A DNA stretch of 45,650 nucleotides, taken from the NCBI GenBank assembly GCA_964622075.1, contig CAZUMR010000059.1, forward strand, positions 1-45,650, written 5' to 3'. The position numbers and the translations under genes are program-made. This DNA comes from WAPX01 sp964622075. Lineage in GTDB: Archaea; Halobacteriota; Archaeoglobi; Archaeoglobales; Archaeoglobaceae. Below, piece by piece: positions 1 through 7,215 of the stretch (positions are counted from its first letter, which is position 1; every line of letters begins with the position of its first letter). The notes beneath the pieces are model-generated. The model did not search any database. It was not told where the DNA came from and worked only from the letters and a program-made list of their open reading frames with translations.

Positions 1-77
1 TTGATGAGGAGGTTGTATCCCGAAGCTGTGATGTGAACGAAGTTCTTGGCAAAAGCAGGCAGCTCAGGCTCTTTTAA
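1..77 (+). CDS. C-terminal end of an unidentified protein (partial)
   Basis: Reading from base 3, 24 codons stay open from the window edge and end at TAA (75-77), giving a hydrophilic tail that finishes SRQLRLF. The composition looks like a normal polar C-terminus, and T-rich sequence follows the stop, as after other genes here. Too little is present to name a family. Another frame from base 1 closes after 11 codons at a TGA, so the frame choice is an inference. Confidence 0.35.
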   Translation, partial: DEEVVSRSCDVNEVLGKSRQLRLF

Positions 78-145
78 CATTCTTTTAACATTCAAATTTA
101 ACGGCAAATTCAGACATGCCCATCCTACGCTGAATGCATAAGCAA

Positions 146-568
146 TCATTTCACAGACGTTACGCAAAAGTACATGGGTGGAATTCTCTTTGTAACACCA
201 ATGTTAAGAGGAGTCCCGGCAAAAATCGTAACGTTAACGGGAGCTGACAGGTTAACGCCAAAGAAGTAGGTTACATTACCACACGTTTCCGCCGGGAATA
301 ACAGCTCAGCCTGATTGTAACCAATTCTAAGGACTGTATAGTTCGTGGAGTTAAAAATCGATAAAACATCGTTTTCTATTGACTTCGCACCGAAAAGGAA
401 AACTCTTAAAGCGGTAATTGGATCAAGCGAATAATTGACTTTTACAATTACACCGCATTTTGCAGGTTTTACAGTGATACTGTCCACTCTGAGAGCAGAT
501 ACTGGCTGAAAGGCGATGGAGATCAGAGTCAGAGCTACAATCAGGGTAAACACTGCATTCCTGTTCAT
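146..568 (-). CDS. Small secreted/cell-surface protein, unknown function
   Basis: This is a 140-residue protein I do not recognise. Residues 1-25 form a typical signal peptide: MNRN, a hydrophobic run, then a VSA-like cleavage site before LRVDS. The remainder is beta-rich in pattern, with several N-glycosylation sequons (NYS, NST, NYT, NVT, NLS) and three cysteines, two of which could pair. There is no C-terminal membrane anchor or PGF motif, so it is probably released or held by a partner. The ATG at 568 follows a GGTGG site with 7 nt spacing. A T-run lies between it and the upstream ABC permease gene, so it probably has its own promoter, although it lies on the same strand just after the metal transporter. 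Confidence 0.7.
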   Translation of the reverse strand: MNRNAVFTLIVALTLISIAFQPVSALRVDSITVKPAKCGVIVKVNYSLDPITALRVFLFGAKSIENDVLSIFNSTNYTVLRIGYNQAELLFPAETCGNVTYFFGVNLSAPVNVTIFAGTPLNIGVTKRIPPMYFCVTSVK

Positions 569-611
569 CTATGCCACCACCGCCTGAAACGCTGAGACAA
601 TCCAATGCTGA

Positions 612-628
612 CCACAAGAATATAACTC
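612..628 (-). promoter_or_regulatory. Candidate promoter of the small secreted protein gene
   Basis: On the minus strand a purine-rich BRE-like stretch (CGAAAGAG) is followed by TTATATTC, about 50 nt before the ATG at 568. Initiation about 25 nt downstream would give a leader of roughly 25-30 nt holding the GGTGG site. Inferred from spacing only. Confidence 0.35.
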
Positions 629-629
629 T

Positions 630-652
630 TTCGAAAACAAAAAAAGATGATT
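630..652 (-). terminator. T-rich transcription terminator after the metal ABC permease
   Basis: The minus strand carries CATCTTTTTTTGTTTTCG, with a run of seven T and then four T, 35-55 nt after the permease stop. Oligo-T tracts without a strong hairpin are the usual archaeal terminator. Confidence 0.5.
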
Positions 653-687
653 AAACGTGTTGTTTCGTGCTGTTTTCAACCACAGCA

Positions 688-1512
688 TCATCTTCTACCA
701 CCAGCATCTCTTCTGAGAAAGGCAACCAAAAAGTAAGTAGAGCTGACGATAGTAGCGGCTATTGCCCCGGGAGAAAATGGGAGATAGAAGGAAATTGCTA
801 TTCCCAGCACTCCAGAAGTTAAAGAAAGCAAAAACGAGGTCAGAAAAACTCCCCTAACTGAGTTCACAACCCTTGATGCCGTGGCAGAGGGAGCGACGAA
901 CATAGCAAATACAAGTATAGCCCCAACACCACCCATAATCACAACAACAGCCAAAGCTATAGTTGAGAGCAACAAATAGTCATACAGGCTAACGTTTACA
1001 CCACACGCGAGAGCTCCTTCAGCATCGAAAGATATGAACAGAAATATCCTGTAAAATAAAATCGATATTATAATAACAAAAAAAGTTGAAACTGCCATGA
1101 GCTTCAGATCGGAATAGCTGAGGAGAAATAGGTCTCCAATCAGCAATCCCCAGACCTTAGCTGCGTACTCCTTTATCATGGAGATAAACAGAACTGCCAG
1201 ACTCATGGAAAGAGCAAAAGATACGGCTATAGCTGTATTGGTATCCTCCTTCCCCAGCCTTCCCCTGCCAGATGCATAACCCGCAATTACTGCAGCAAAG
1301 ACAGCAAAAACGGCTCCACCAAGCAAAACCGGGAAATGCATTCCAAGTTCCTCAAGCACGAGAGCAAGGGCCGCTCCAGCAAGGGCTGCATGGGCTGCTC
1401 CAGCCACAAGAAATGAGACGTTTCTGAATACGGTAAAAGTTCCAGCCAATGCGGCATTGATTGAGATCAGGAACACTGCAATTAACGCTCTCAGCAGAAA
1501 GGGCGGTATCAT
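688..1512 (-). CDS. Metal (Zn/Mn) ABC transporter, permease (ZnuB/MntB family)
   Basis: This is the membrane channel subunit of a cluster-9-type metal importer. From the ATG at 1512 (MIPPFLLRAL) it is about 274 residues with eight or nine hydrophobic segments. Family features visible include the N-terminal FRNVSFLVAGAAHAALAG segment, which contains the conserved helix contacting the ATPase/substrate path, and the VGAILVFAMFVAPSATA helix typical of ZnuB/TroC permeases. The longer open frame starting at 1590 is rejected: its extra 26 residues overlap the upstream ATPase gene and are not hydrophobic. The ATPase stop is 5 nt before the chosen start, so translation is probably coupled. The substrate cannot be decided from sequence; zinc or manganese is most likely, iron possible. 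Confidence 0.88.
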   Translation of the reverse strand: MIPPFLLRALIAVFLISINAALAGTFTVFRNVSFLVAGAAHAALAGAALALVLEELGMHFPVLLGGAVFAVFAAVIAGYASGRGRLGKEDTNTAIAVSFALSMSLAVLFISMIKEYAAKVWGLLIGDLFLLSYSDLKLMAVSTFFVIIISILFYRIFLFISFDAEGALACGVNVSLYDYLLLSTIALAVVVIMGGVGAILVFAMFVAPSATASRVVNSVRGVFLTSFLLSLTSGVLGIAISFYLPFSPGAIAATIVSSTYFLVAFLRRDAGGRR

Positions 1513-1516
1513 GCAC

Positions 1517-2278
1517 TCACCCGTGTATATCTCCGAATAAAGGATGAATGAAGCCTTCCTCGCAGACAGTAACCGGTATTGATACTCCATACGCCTTCAG
1601 CGTGTTCTCAGGAGTAAGAACCTCCTCCGGTCTGCCAAATGCTATCAGTTTCCTGTTGAGTAAGGCAACTCTGCTTACGTAGTGTATCATCGGGCTTACG
1701 TTGTGAACCACAGTTATAACGGCTACTCCTTTTTTCGATAGCTCGTACAGAAGTTCAATTATTCTCTCCTGCGTCGGCAGATCCACACCGTTGAAAGGTT
1801 CATCAAGCAGAAGTATATCTGGATTTAAGGCAAGAGCTCTTGCAAGCAAAACTCTCTGTTGTTGCCCACCACTCAGAGATGTAAATGGCTCCTCAGCATG
1901 CTCCAGCATTCCAACAGCTTTCAGAGAGTTTTCCACTCTCTCCTTCTCCTCCCCGCTCAAACCTTTCAGCACAGACAGCCTGCCTTTTTTAGCAAGAACG
2001 AACATGGAAACTATTTCCCTGACCTTAACGGGTATTGTGTAATTCACATGTTCTTTCTGAGGCATATAGCCAACGACACCGCTAACTCTCACCTCACCCC
2101 TCACAGGCTTTATCATCCCGGCTATTGCCCTGAGCAGAGTCGTTTTTCCACTTCCATTTGGACCCATGACAGCAATAAATTCTCCCCTGTAAATCCGCAT
2201 GTTAATTCCCTCTATGGCCACTGTCCTTCCGTAAGAACACGTAAGATCAACAACTTCAACTGCCACACCTGAATTCAA
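1517..2278 (-). CDS. Metal ABC transporter, ATP-binding protein (ZnuC family)
   Basis: This is the ATPase subunit of the metal importer. Walker A is GPNGSGKTT, the Q-loop lies near GYMPQKEHV, the signature is LSGGQQQR, Walker B is DILLLDEPFNGVD and the switch His is in VVHNVS. The longest open frame runs to 2545, but its N-terminal 90 residues are a shadow of the binding-protein gene. I place the start at TTG 2278 (read M-NSGVAVEVVDLTCSYG): AGGTGG lies 5 nt upstream and TTGA overlaps the TGA stop of the upstream gene, which is typical coupling. A GTG at 2266 is the alternative. The result is a normal-length protein of about 253 residues. The domain call is certain; the metal is not. Confidence 0.88.
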   Translation of the reverse strand: MNSGVAVEVVDLTCSYGRTVAIEGINMRIYRGEFIAVMGPNGSGKTTLLRAIAGMIKPVRGEVRVSGVVGYMPQKEHVNYTIPVKVREIVSMFVLAKKGRLSVLKGLSGEEKERVENSLKAVGMLEHAEEPFTSLSGGQQQRVLLARALALNPDILLLDEPFNGVDLPTQERIIELLYELSKKGVAVITVVHNVSPMIHYVSRVALLNRKLIAFGRPEEVLTPENTLKAYGVSIPVTVCEEGFIHPLFGDIHG

Positions 2279-3270
2279 GACGACCACCTCTTGAGAGCAA
2301 ATGCGGAGAGTATGGAAATCAAAGAAATGACTGAAAGAAAGCCGGGTGTTTTCTTTCCTTCCGAACTCACATGAGCTGCTGAGTTCAGAGCCATTGCGTT
2401 GTAATACAGTATGCCAGCATACGTATCGTCTGGCGTTGCTGTAACGAACTTCACGTAAACTACTGGCTTGCCACAGTCCTCTGCAAGCTGAGATGCAAGC
2501 TGACCGACCTTCGTACCTCTGGCAAACTCCGGAACGATTACGCATGAATATTTGCTGCTCGAGAGTTCCTTTTCAAGCTGAACCATCTCCGCTCCACTCG
2601 TAAATCCGGCACTCTCACCCATCAAAACAGCCCCTACCTTCATGCCGGAGTTTTCGGCAATGTAGCAAACTCCCGGCACTGCTGCTACGCAGTAACTCCC
2701 CCTGACTTCCGACTGAGCGGAGATCACCTTTTCAGCCTCTTTTACCTGAGACTCAAACAGCTCAAGATTGCTCTCAAAGTACCACTTCATGGACGGATCT
2801 ATTCTGGAAAGTCTGTTTTCCACAGCTCTGGCTATTGCAATACCGTTTTCAGGTTTCAGCCAGTAGCCGTGTGGACACCTGCTGTATCCCGGAAAGCTGT
2901 CAAGCTTCAGACCGAACTTTTCGTAATCTTTCAAATCGAGGCACTTGTCTGGATACGCTTTCTTTATCCTACCCTCAAACGAAATCAGATCAGAGTCGGC
3001 AAGAACAATCAATCTGGCTTTGTTTAGCTTTTCTATCGTTTTTGCCGAAACTGTGAAAGCATGGGGATCTGAGCCGGGGGGCATTATTACGCTAACTTTG
3101 ACGAACTCTCCACCGATTTCCCTGACTATAGGAGCAAGATCGGGGATGGAGCAAACTACGTTTATCTTTTCAGGTTTCTTTTCAGGTTTCGCCTGTGCAA
3201 CCTGTGCAAGCGGAATGCTGAGAGCTGAAATTAAGCAAAGGCCCATCAGAATCAGGACGAGAATACGCAT
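2275..3270 (-). CDS. Metal ABC transporter, periplasmic-type substrate-binding protein (ZnuA family) with PGF-CTERM-like tail
   Basis: This cluster-A-I binding protein captures a divalent metal outside the membrane. A signal peptide covers roughly residues 1-27 (MRILVLILMG through AQA). Candidate ligands of the family are H70 in PGSDPHAF, H134 in CPHGYWLKP, E214-E230 region acidic residues and the C-terminal TPDDTY segment. The His/Asp-rich loop of Zn-specific ZnuA is absent. No lipobox is evident. Instead the last 23 residues are PGF (309-311), a hydrophobic stretch and KRWSS, matching the PGF-CTERM pattern processed by archaeosortase A and lipid-anchored. It is the first gene of a three-gene operon, divergent from the ThiI-like gene, with a small palindrome between them. 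Confidence 0.88.
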   Translation of the reverse strand: MRILVLILMGLCLISALSIPLAQVAQAKPEKKPEKINVVCSIPDLAPIVREIGGEFVKVSVIMPPGSDPHAFTVSAKTIEKLNKARLIVLADSDLISFEGRIKKAYPDKCLDLKDYEKFGLKLDSFPGYSRCPHGYWLKPENGIAIARAVENRLSRIDPSMKWYFESNLELFESQVKEAEKVISAQSEVRGSYCVAAVPGVCYIAENSGMKVGAVLMGESAGFTSGAEMVQLEKELSSSKYSCVIVPEFARGTKVGQLASQLAEDCGKPVVYVKFVTATPDDTYAGILYYNAMALNSAAHVSSEGKKTPGFLSVISLISILSAFALKRWSS

Positions 3271-3288
3271 TGTGACTGGAATTGAATA

Positions 3289-3303
3289 AGGTAATAAATA
3301 CCT
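3289..3303. promoter_or_regulatory. 15-bp inverted repeat in the divergent promoter region of the metal transporter
   Basis: AGGTAATAAATACCT reads as AGGTA / TACCT around a 5-nt AT centre. It sits in the 50-nt gap between two divergent starts (3270 minus, 3321 plus). It overlaps the AT-rich element (ATTTATTA on the minus strand) that would serve as TATA box of the transporter operon, a natural position for a metal-responsive repressor. The regulator is not in the window. Confidence 0.35.
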
Positions 3304-3320
3304 GACGGAGAGTTGAATCG

Positions 3321-4145
3321 ATGGTGATTCTCTTAAGATACGGGGAGCTCGCCTTAAAAGGTCAGCTCAGAAGAAAGTTTGAGAATATACTGGTTTCCAA
3401 CATCAGGAGAGTGATGAAGGTTGAGAACTTTAAAGGAGACGTAAGGAGGGAGTGGGGCAGGCTGTACGTTTTCAGCGATGGAGATGAGTTCAGGCTTGCA
3501 AAGAGACTATCCCTCGTTTTTGGAGTAGTTTCGACAAGCCCAGCATACGTCTGCAACGCTGACATTGAAGAGATAGTCTCCATGGCCAGAAACATCTTTG
3601 GCGATCGCGTAATTGGTAGAAAGTTTGCAGTCAGGGCGAGGAGAAGTGGAGAACACGATTTCACATCAGTTGACGTTGCAAAAAGAGTGGGAGAGGTTTT
3701 AAAGCTTTCAGGAGGTCACGTTGATTTAAAAAATCCAGAAGTCGAGGTTTACGTGGAGGTCAGGAACGATAAAGCATACCTGTTTTCAGAGATTTTCAGA
3801 GGGTTTGGAGGATTGCCAGTAGGCACGCAGGAGAGAGTTCTGGCAATGGATGCGATTTCTGCCTGGTTCGCCATGCGGAGAGGCTGTGATGTAGATTGTG
3901 TCGAGAGGAATGAGCTGCTTTTACCATGGGCATGCTACAGAAACGTAAATTTCGTGGATTTAAGCTTTGATGAAGCGATAAAGAGTGACTACTCAGCTGT
4001 TTTCTGCTCGTACACTCTGGAAGAAATAAAAAATCTGAATTTAGAGGATAGAAGAATGCCCGTTTTATTTCCGTTTGCAAGCGAGGAGGTTTATACAAGA
4101 GATGAGGTTAGAAAGGTAGTTGAAGAGATTGGTGTTTGGATATGA
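3321..4145 (+). CDS. ThiI-like THUMP-domain protein lacking the PP-loop motif
   Basis: The protein (274 residues) begins like the tRNA 4-thiouridine synthase ThiI: MVILLRYGELALKG matches its conserved N-terminal ferredoxin-like start. A THUMP RNA-binding domain follows at about residues 60-165, with FRGFGGLPVGTQ at the junction where ThiI enters its ATP-pyrophosphatase domain. There the expected SGGxDS phosphate-binding loop is missing: the sequence goes from GTQERVLAMD directly to AISAWFAMRRGCDVD, as if about seven residues including the loop were deleted. The remaining C-terminal part is short (about 100 residues; full ThiI is about 380-400 in total). It probably cannot adenylate tRNA and may be an RNA-binding remnant or a partner. 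The start is the ATG at 3321. It overlaps the next gene by ATGA. Confidence 0.75.
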   Translation: MVILLRYGELALKGQLRRKFENILVSNIRRVMKVENFKGDVRREWGRLYVFSDGDEFRLAKRLSLVFGVVSTSPAYVCNADIEEIVSMARNIFGDRVIGRKFAVRARRSGEHDFTSVDVAKRVGEVLKLSGGHVDLKNPEVEVYVEVRNDKAYLFSEIFRGFGGLPVGTQERVLAMDAISAWFAMRRGCDVDCVERNELLLPWACYRNVNFVDLSFDEAIKSDYSAVFCSYTLEEIKNLNLEDRRMPVLFPFASEEVYTRDEVRKVVEEIGVWI

Positions 4146-4999
4146 GGGAGATTCAGATAGTTGGGGCTGGAGCTATAGGATCTCTGTTTGGATATCTGCT
4201 CCATAAAGCCGGACTGGATGTTTTGCTTGTAGCAAGGGGTAAGAGGCTGGAGGATTTGAAGTCTGGATTGAGAATTGACGGACTTGCAAGGGATTTCGTG
4301 AAAGTTGACGTCTCGGATAAACCTGAGGAGGCGCGGATAACCATTTTTGCTGTGAAAAGTTACGATACTGAAAACGCTGTAAAAAACGTGAAAACCCGAA
4401 TTGCCCTGAGTATTCAAAATGGAATTGGAAATGAAGATATAATTTCCAGATATATAGACAAAGTTATTGGAGGCGTAACGAGCTACGCTGCCAACATTAG
4501 AGAGGGAACAGTATTCTACGCTGGCAAAGGCGTAACTGTAATAGGGAACTGGAAGGGGTGCAGAGAGGAGGAAGTTGAAGAGGTGGCAGAGCTTCTCGGG
4601 AAAGGTATGGAAATTGAAGTCGTCGATGATGTGAGAGAAGCTAAGTGGAGAAAAGCAGCGATAAATGCAGTGATAAACCCGTTAACGGCAATAACCGGGA
4701 AAAGGAATGGAGCCATCCTTGAAGAGCTGTGGAAACCGGCCGAGATTCTGTGTGAGGAGTGCGAATGTGTATTGAGAGACATGAAGTACGATATCGATGT
4801 AAGGAGAGAGGTCAGAAAGGTTGCAGAAATGACTGCAAACAACAGGTCTTCAATGCTTCAGGACATTGAAAGGGGAAAGAGAACCGAAATAGACTTCATA
4901 AACGGAAAATTCATAGAGGAGGGGAGAAAAAGAGGTGTTGATGTAAAGGCAAACGAGCTCATTTACTACCTGATAAAGTCCATTGAAGGACAAAAATGA
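4142..4999 (+). CDS. panE: 2-dehydropantoate 2-reductase (ketopantoate reductase)
   Basis: This enzyme reduces ketopantoate to pantoate with NAD(P)H in archaeal coenzyme A synthesis. An N-terminal Rossmann motif GAGAIGS lies in MREIQIVGAGAIGSLFGYLL. The family's catalytic Lys/Asn segment is seen in KWRKAAINAVINPLTAI, and the Asn/Glu helix in RGKRTEIDFINGKFIEEG. Its length (about 285) is normal. I start at the ATG at 4142, which overlaps the previous stop as ATGA with GGTG 7 nt upstream; an in-frame TTG two codons earlier is less likely. It is translationally coupled to the ThiI-like gene, a link with no obvious pathway reason. Confidence 0.88.
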   Translation: MREIQIVGAGAIGSLFGYLLHKAGLDVLLVARGKRLEDLKSGLRIDGLARDFVKVDVSDKPEEARITIFAVKSYDTENAVKNVKTRIALSIQNGIGNEDIISRYIDKVIGGVTSYAANIREGTVFYAGKGVTVIGNWKGCREEEVEEVAELLGKGMEIEVVDDVREAKWRKAAINAVINPLTAITGKRNGAILEELWKPAEILCEECECVLRDMKYDIDVRREVRKVAEMTANNRSSMLQDIERGKRTEIDFINGKFIEEGRKRGVDVKANELIYYLIKSIEGQK

Positions 5000-5046
5000 A
5001 CATCTAAACAAAAGTATTTAAAAACACTCAGCCTGCCACCAGCCCC

Positions 5047-5517
5047 ATGAATGATGCACTGAAAGTCCTGCTGGTTGCAGCGATGCCAGTTTCAGAGCTC
5101 AGGGGAGCGATTCCTCTGGCCATTCACTTCGGTTTTTCACCGCTGAAAGCTTACGTGCTCTCAGTTCTTGGAAATATGCTTCCAATACCAGTATTGCTGC
5201 TCACACTCGAGCGAATCAGAAATTTTGCAAGAAAGTTTTCTGTAACCTCTGCCATTATCGAGTTTTTTGAAAAAAGAGCTTTAAAAAACAGAGGACTTAT
5301 AGAGAAGTACGGTTATCCGGGCCTTTCGATGTTTGTTGCAGTTCCCCTGCCCATTACAGGAGCATGGACGGGCACTTTACTTGCCACGCTGCTCGAACTC
5401 AAACCTGCAAAAGCCCTGACCTCAATATTTGCGGGAGTCCTGATAGCTGGTCTGATAGTTCTGCTTTCTGTTGAGGGAGTAGTCTGCCTCAGTGTATGCT
5501 GTGGATCTTTACCTTGA
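5047..5517 (+). CDS. Small multidrug-export family membrane protein (COG2426-like)
   Basis: This is a 156-residue membrane protein with about four or five hydrophobic segments. The N-terminal VAAMPVSELRGAIPLAIHFG and the central EKYGYPGLSMFVAVPLPITGAWTGTLLA are hallmarks of the family annotated as small multi-drug export protein (PF06695-like), related in design to DedA/SNARE-associated membrane proteins. The E-x-R-G-A-x-P motif is present near residue 18. The substrate is unknown and the export name is historical. Its last 29 nt overlap the end of the convergent fqoF gene, so the final residues (VCLSVCCGSLP) are probably not constrained. Confidence 0.78.
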   Translation: MNDALKVLLVAAMPVSELRGAIPLAIHFGFSPLKAYVLSVLGNMLPIPVLLLTLERIRNFARKFSVTSAIIEFFEKRALKNRGLIEKYGYPGLSMFVAVPLPITGAWTGTLLATLLELKPAKALTSIFAGVLIAGLIVLLSVEGVVCLSVCCGSLP

Positions 5518-6580
5518 AGTTTGCAAGCTTTTCCACAACTTCCAGCTTTACCTCTCCAACCTCAACATCGGTCATTGAGTCTATAAGACTGTTTAAAGCC
5601 GGATTTCTAACAATCACTGTGGAGTAACCATCAGGAGAGCCAACGCTACCAACACTGATATCACTCTCAACAGCCGTGAAATCCTGACAGACCTTACATC
5701 CGGGAGGTACGATCTCATCAAGCTCCTTCACCGGGAAACTGACGTTCTGTGGATAAACCATGAATTTCCCTTTCTTTATATCCATTTTCTCAACACTGCC
5801 AATGTCCACTCCCTTCTCTCTCAGAAATCCCGATAGATCAGGATAGTAGAAGTTCTCCATGCAGAACAGTCCGACGACAAGAGTTACCTTCCTCGCAAAC
5901 TTTCCGAACTCTCTCTGAAGGTTTCTGATTCCGGAAACGACACAGGGTGTTCCAACAACGGCTATCCTTTCACCTCCCTTTCCTCTCAATCCCTTCAACG
6001 CTGAAAGCGGATACGCATGACTGTACTTCGTCCCGGAAGCTCTGACTATTTCATCCTCGCTATTTGCTATGTATGCCACCGGTCTCCAGTTTTCATCTCT
6101 GCCAACAACCAGTGCTCTGTCAATCAGGCCAGCTTCCATAGCGGAAACAAGAATCTCAGTTACCATGGCCCCATCCTGTCCGTCAAACCTTCTGGATTTC
6201 ATTGCCAGAGCTCTGACAAAGGAGCCTACTCCGCTGAGAGGAGAGTAGTTCCACCTTGGACAGGCTCTGACACAGAATCCGCAGTCCGAGCAATCGTCTG
6301 CCCACTCTGGAAAGTCGGGAGTTTTAGAGATGTCAACTACCCTGAGACCTTTTGGACATGCTGCCACACAGGCGGAACAGTTGGAGCATATTTTTTCCAT
6401 CACAACCTTTTTCAGATTCTCAAAGTAAGTTCCGGGAAAAGTCTTGGGCGGTTTCTTTCCCTTACCCATACTGCCACCTCTTCCACTACCTCTTCCCATA
6501 CCTCTCCTCATACCCCTCTTACCCTTCCAGCCTTTCCAGCCACCCTTTCCCGTCCCCCTTCCACCCCAGCGACCCGGCAC
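5489..6580 (-). CDS. fqoF: F420H2:quinone oxidoreductase subunit F (FqoF/FpoF) with a Gly/Lys/Arg-rich N-terminal extension
   Basis: This is the soluble input module that oxidises reduced coenzyme F420 and passes electrons to the membrane complex. After the N-terminus, two [4Fe-4S] ferredoxin motifs occur (C65, C68, C71, C75 and C97, C100, C103, C107). An FrhB-type flavin/F420-binding domain follows (SGTKYSHAYPLSALKG, AVVGTPCVVSGIRNLQ, PGCKVCQDFTAVESDISVGSVGS). Residues 1-47 are an unusual G/K/R/W-rich tract. The GTG at 6580 is taken as start because the tract shows GGN codon periodicity with varied third bases, indicating coding. The alternative is the ATG at 6469, which has AGAGGTGG 5 nt upstream. 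It is the last gene of the fqo cluster but is separated by a T-rich terminator and its own TATA box, so independent expression is likely. Confidence 0.9.
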   Translation of the reverse strand: MPGRWGGRGTGKGGWKGWKGKRGMRRGMGRGSGRGGSMGKGKKPPKTFPGTYFENLKKVVMEKICSNCSACVAACPKGLRVVDISKTPDFPEWADDCSDCGFCVRACPRWNYSPLSGVGSFVRALAMKSRRFDGQDGAMVTEILVSAMEAGLIDRALVVGRDENWRPVAYIANSEDEIVRASGTKYSHAYPLSALKGLRGKGGERIAVVGTPCVVSGIRNLQREFGKFARKVTLVVGLFCMENFYYPDLSGFLREKGVDIGSVEKMDIKKGKFMVYPQNVSFPVKELDEIVPPGCKVCQDFTAVESDISVGSVGSPDGYSTVIVRNPALNSLIDSMTDVEVGEVKLEVVEKLANFKVKIHSIH

Positions 6581-6601
6581 GCTTGCATGGATGTGGCAAG
6601 G

Positions 6602-6611
6602 ATATTTAATG
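6602..6611 (-). promoter_or_regulatory. Candidate TATA box of fqoF
   Basis: The minus strand has TCATTAAATATCC about 25 nt before the GTG at 6580, giving either a nearly leaderless mRNA from that GTG or a leader of about 110 nt to the internal ATG at 6469. Confidence 0.45.
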
Positions 6612-6642
6612 ATTTTTCAAAACAGTACGATGTGTTGGGAGA

Positions 6643-6675
6643 AACAAAAAACGGAAAATAAAAAACAGGAGAAAA
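6643..6675 (-). terminator. T-rich terminator after fqoI
   Basis: Immediately after the fqoI stop the minus strand shows CTGTTTTTTATTTTCCGTTTTTTG: runs of six, four and six T. This separates fqoJ-I from fqoF. Confidence 0.5.
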
Positions 6676-7215
6676 TCAGTCTTCCTCCACTTCCACAAGT
6701 TTTTCCGGCGGATAATCTTTCTTCAGTTCGAGTTTTGTTCCTCTGAGCCTGTATTCGACCATGTACTCGTCTTCTCTCTCCTCCTCAGGCACATCAGGTC
6801 CGTTTATGAGTTTCTCAGTCGTAAGGAGCATTTCATCCACACTCTTGAATGCAACGTCCATGAAGTTCGTTGACTTCCACGCTCCTTTTGTACACGTGTC
6901 CTCGCAGTAATGACAGAATATGCACTTCGCATAATCCACGCACGGATAGAACTTTCCGTTTGGAGCTTTTTTCATCGATATCGCATTTGCCGGGCAAACA
7001 AATGCGCACTGAAAACAGCTTATGCACTTCTTCACGTCAAGAACGAGCATACCTCTGAATCCCTTCGGTCTCTTTCTCAGTTCCCTCGGATACTGTATTG
7101 TCATTCTGCTTGGCTTTACAGCCTCTCTCAGTGCAACTCCAAAGGCGTCAAGGTGAAGCCTGACTCTCTCCGGAAATGAGGGTGATGGTGGTTTTATTCT
7201 TCTAACCCCAGCCAT
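6676..7215 (-). CDS. fqoI: F420H2:quinone oxidoreductase subunit I (NuoI-like, 2x[4Fe-4S])
   Basis: This is the ferredoxin-type subunit of the connecting arm, homologous to NuoI/TYKY. It carries electrons from FqoF toward the terminal cluster in FqoB. Two classic cluster motifs are visible: CISCFQCAFVCP (C64, C67, C70, C74) and CIFCHYCEDTC (C98, C101, C104, C108). The N-terminus is basic and amphipathic, as expected for docking on the membrane arm. I start at the ATG at 7215, overlapping the fqoH stop (TGATG) with GGGGTGG 5 nt upstream, not at the GTG at 7224. The C-terminal tail is acidic (EEREDEY, LVEVEED). About 179 residues. Confidence 0.92.
   Translation of the reverse strand: MAGVRRIKPPSPSFPERVRLHLDAFGVALREAVKPSRMTIQYPRELRKRPKGFRGMLVLDVKKCISCFQCAFVCPANAISMKKAPNGKFYPCVDYAKCIFCHYCEDTCTKGAWKSTNFMDVAFKSVDEMLLTTEKLINGPDVPEEEREDEYMVEYRLRGTKLELKKDYPPEKLVEVEED

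Noticed and set aside
1513..1590. N-terminal 26 residues of the longest ABC permease frame
   Set aside because: They overlap the ATPase coding end and are not membrane-like; the ATG at 1512 gives the normal permease start.
2279..2545. N-terminal 90 residues of the longest ATPase frame
   Set aside because: They lie wholly within the binding-protein gene in another frame and have no family similarity; TTG 2278 has a good ribosome binding site.
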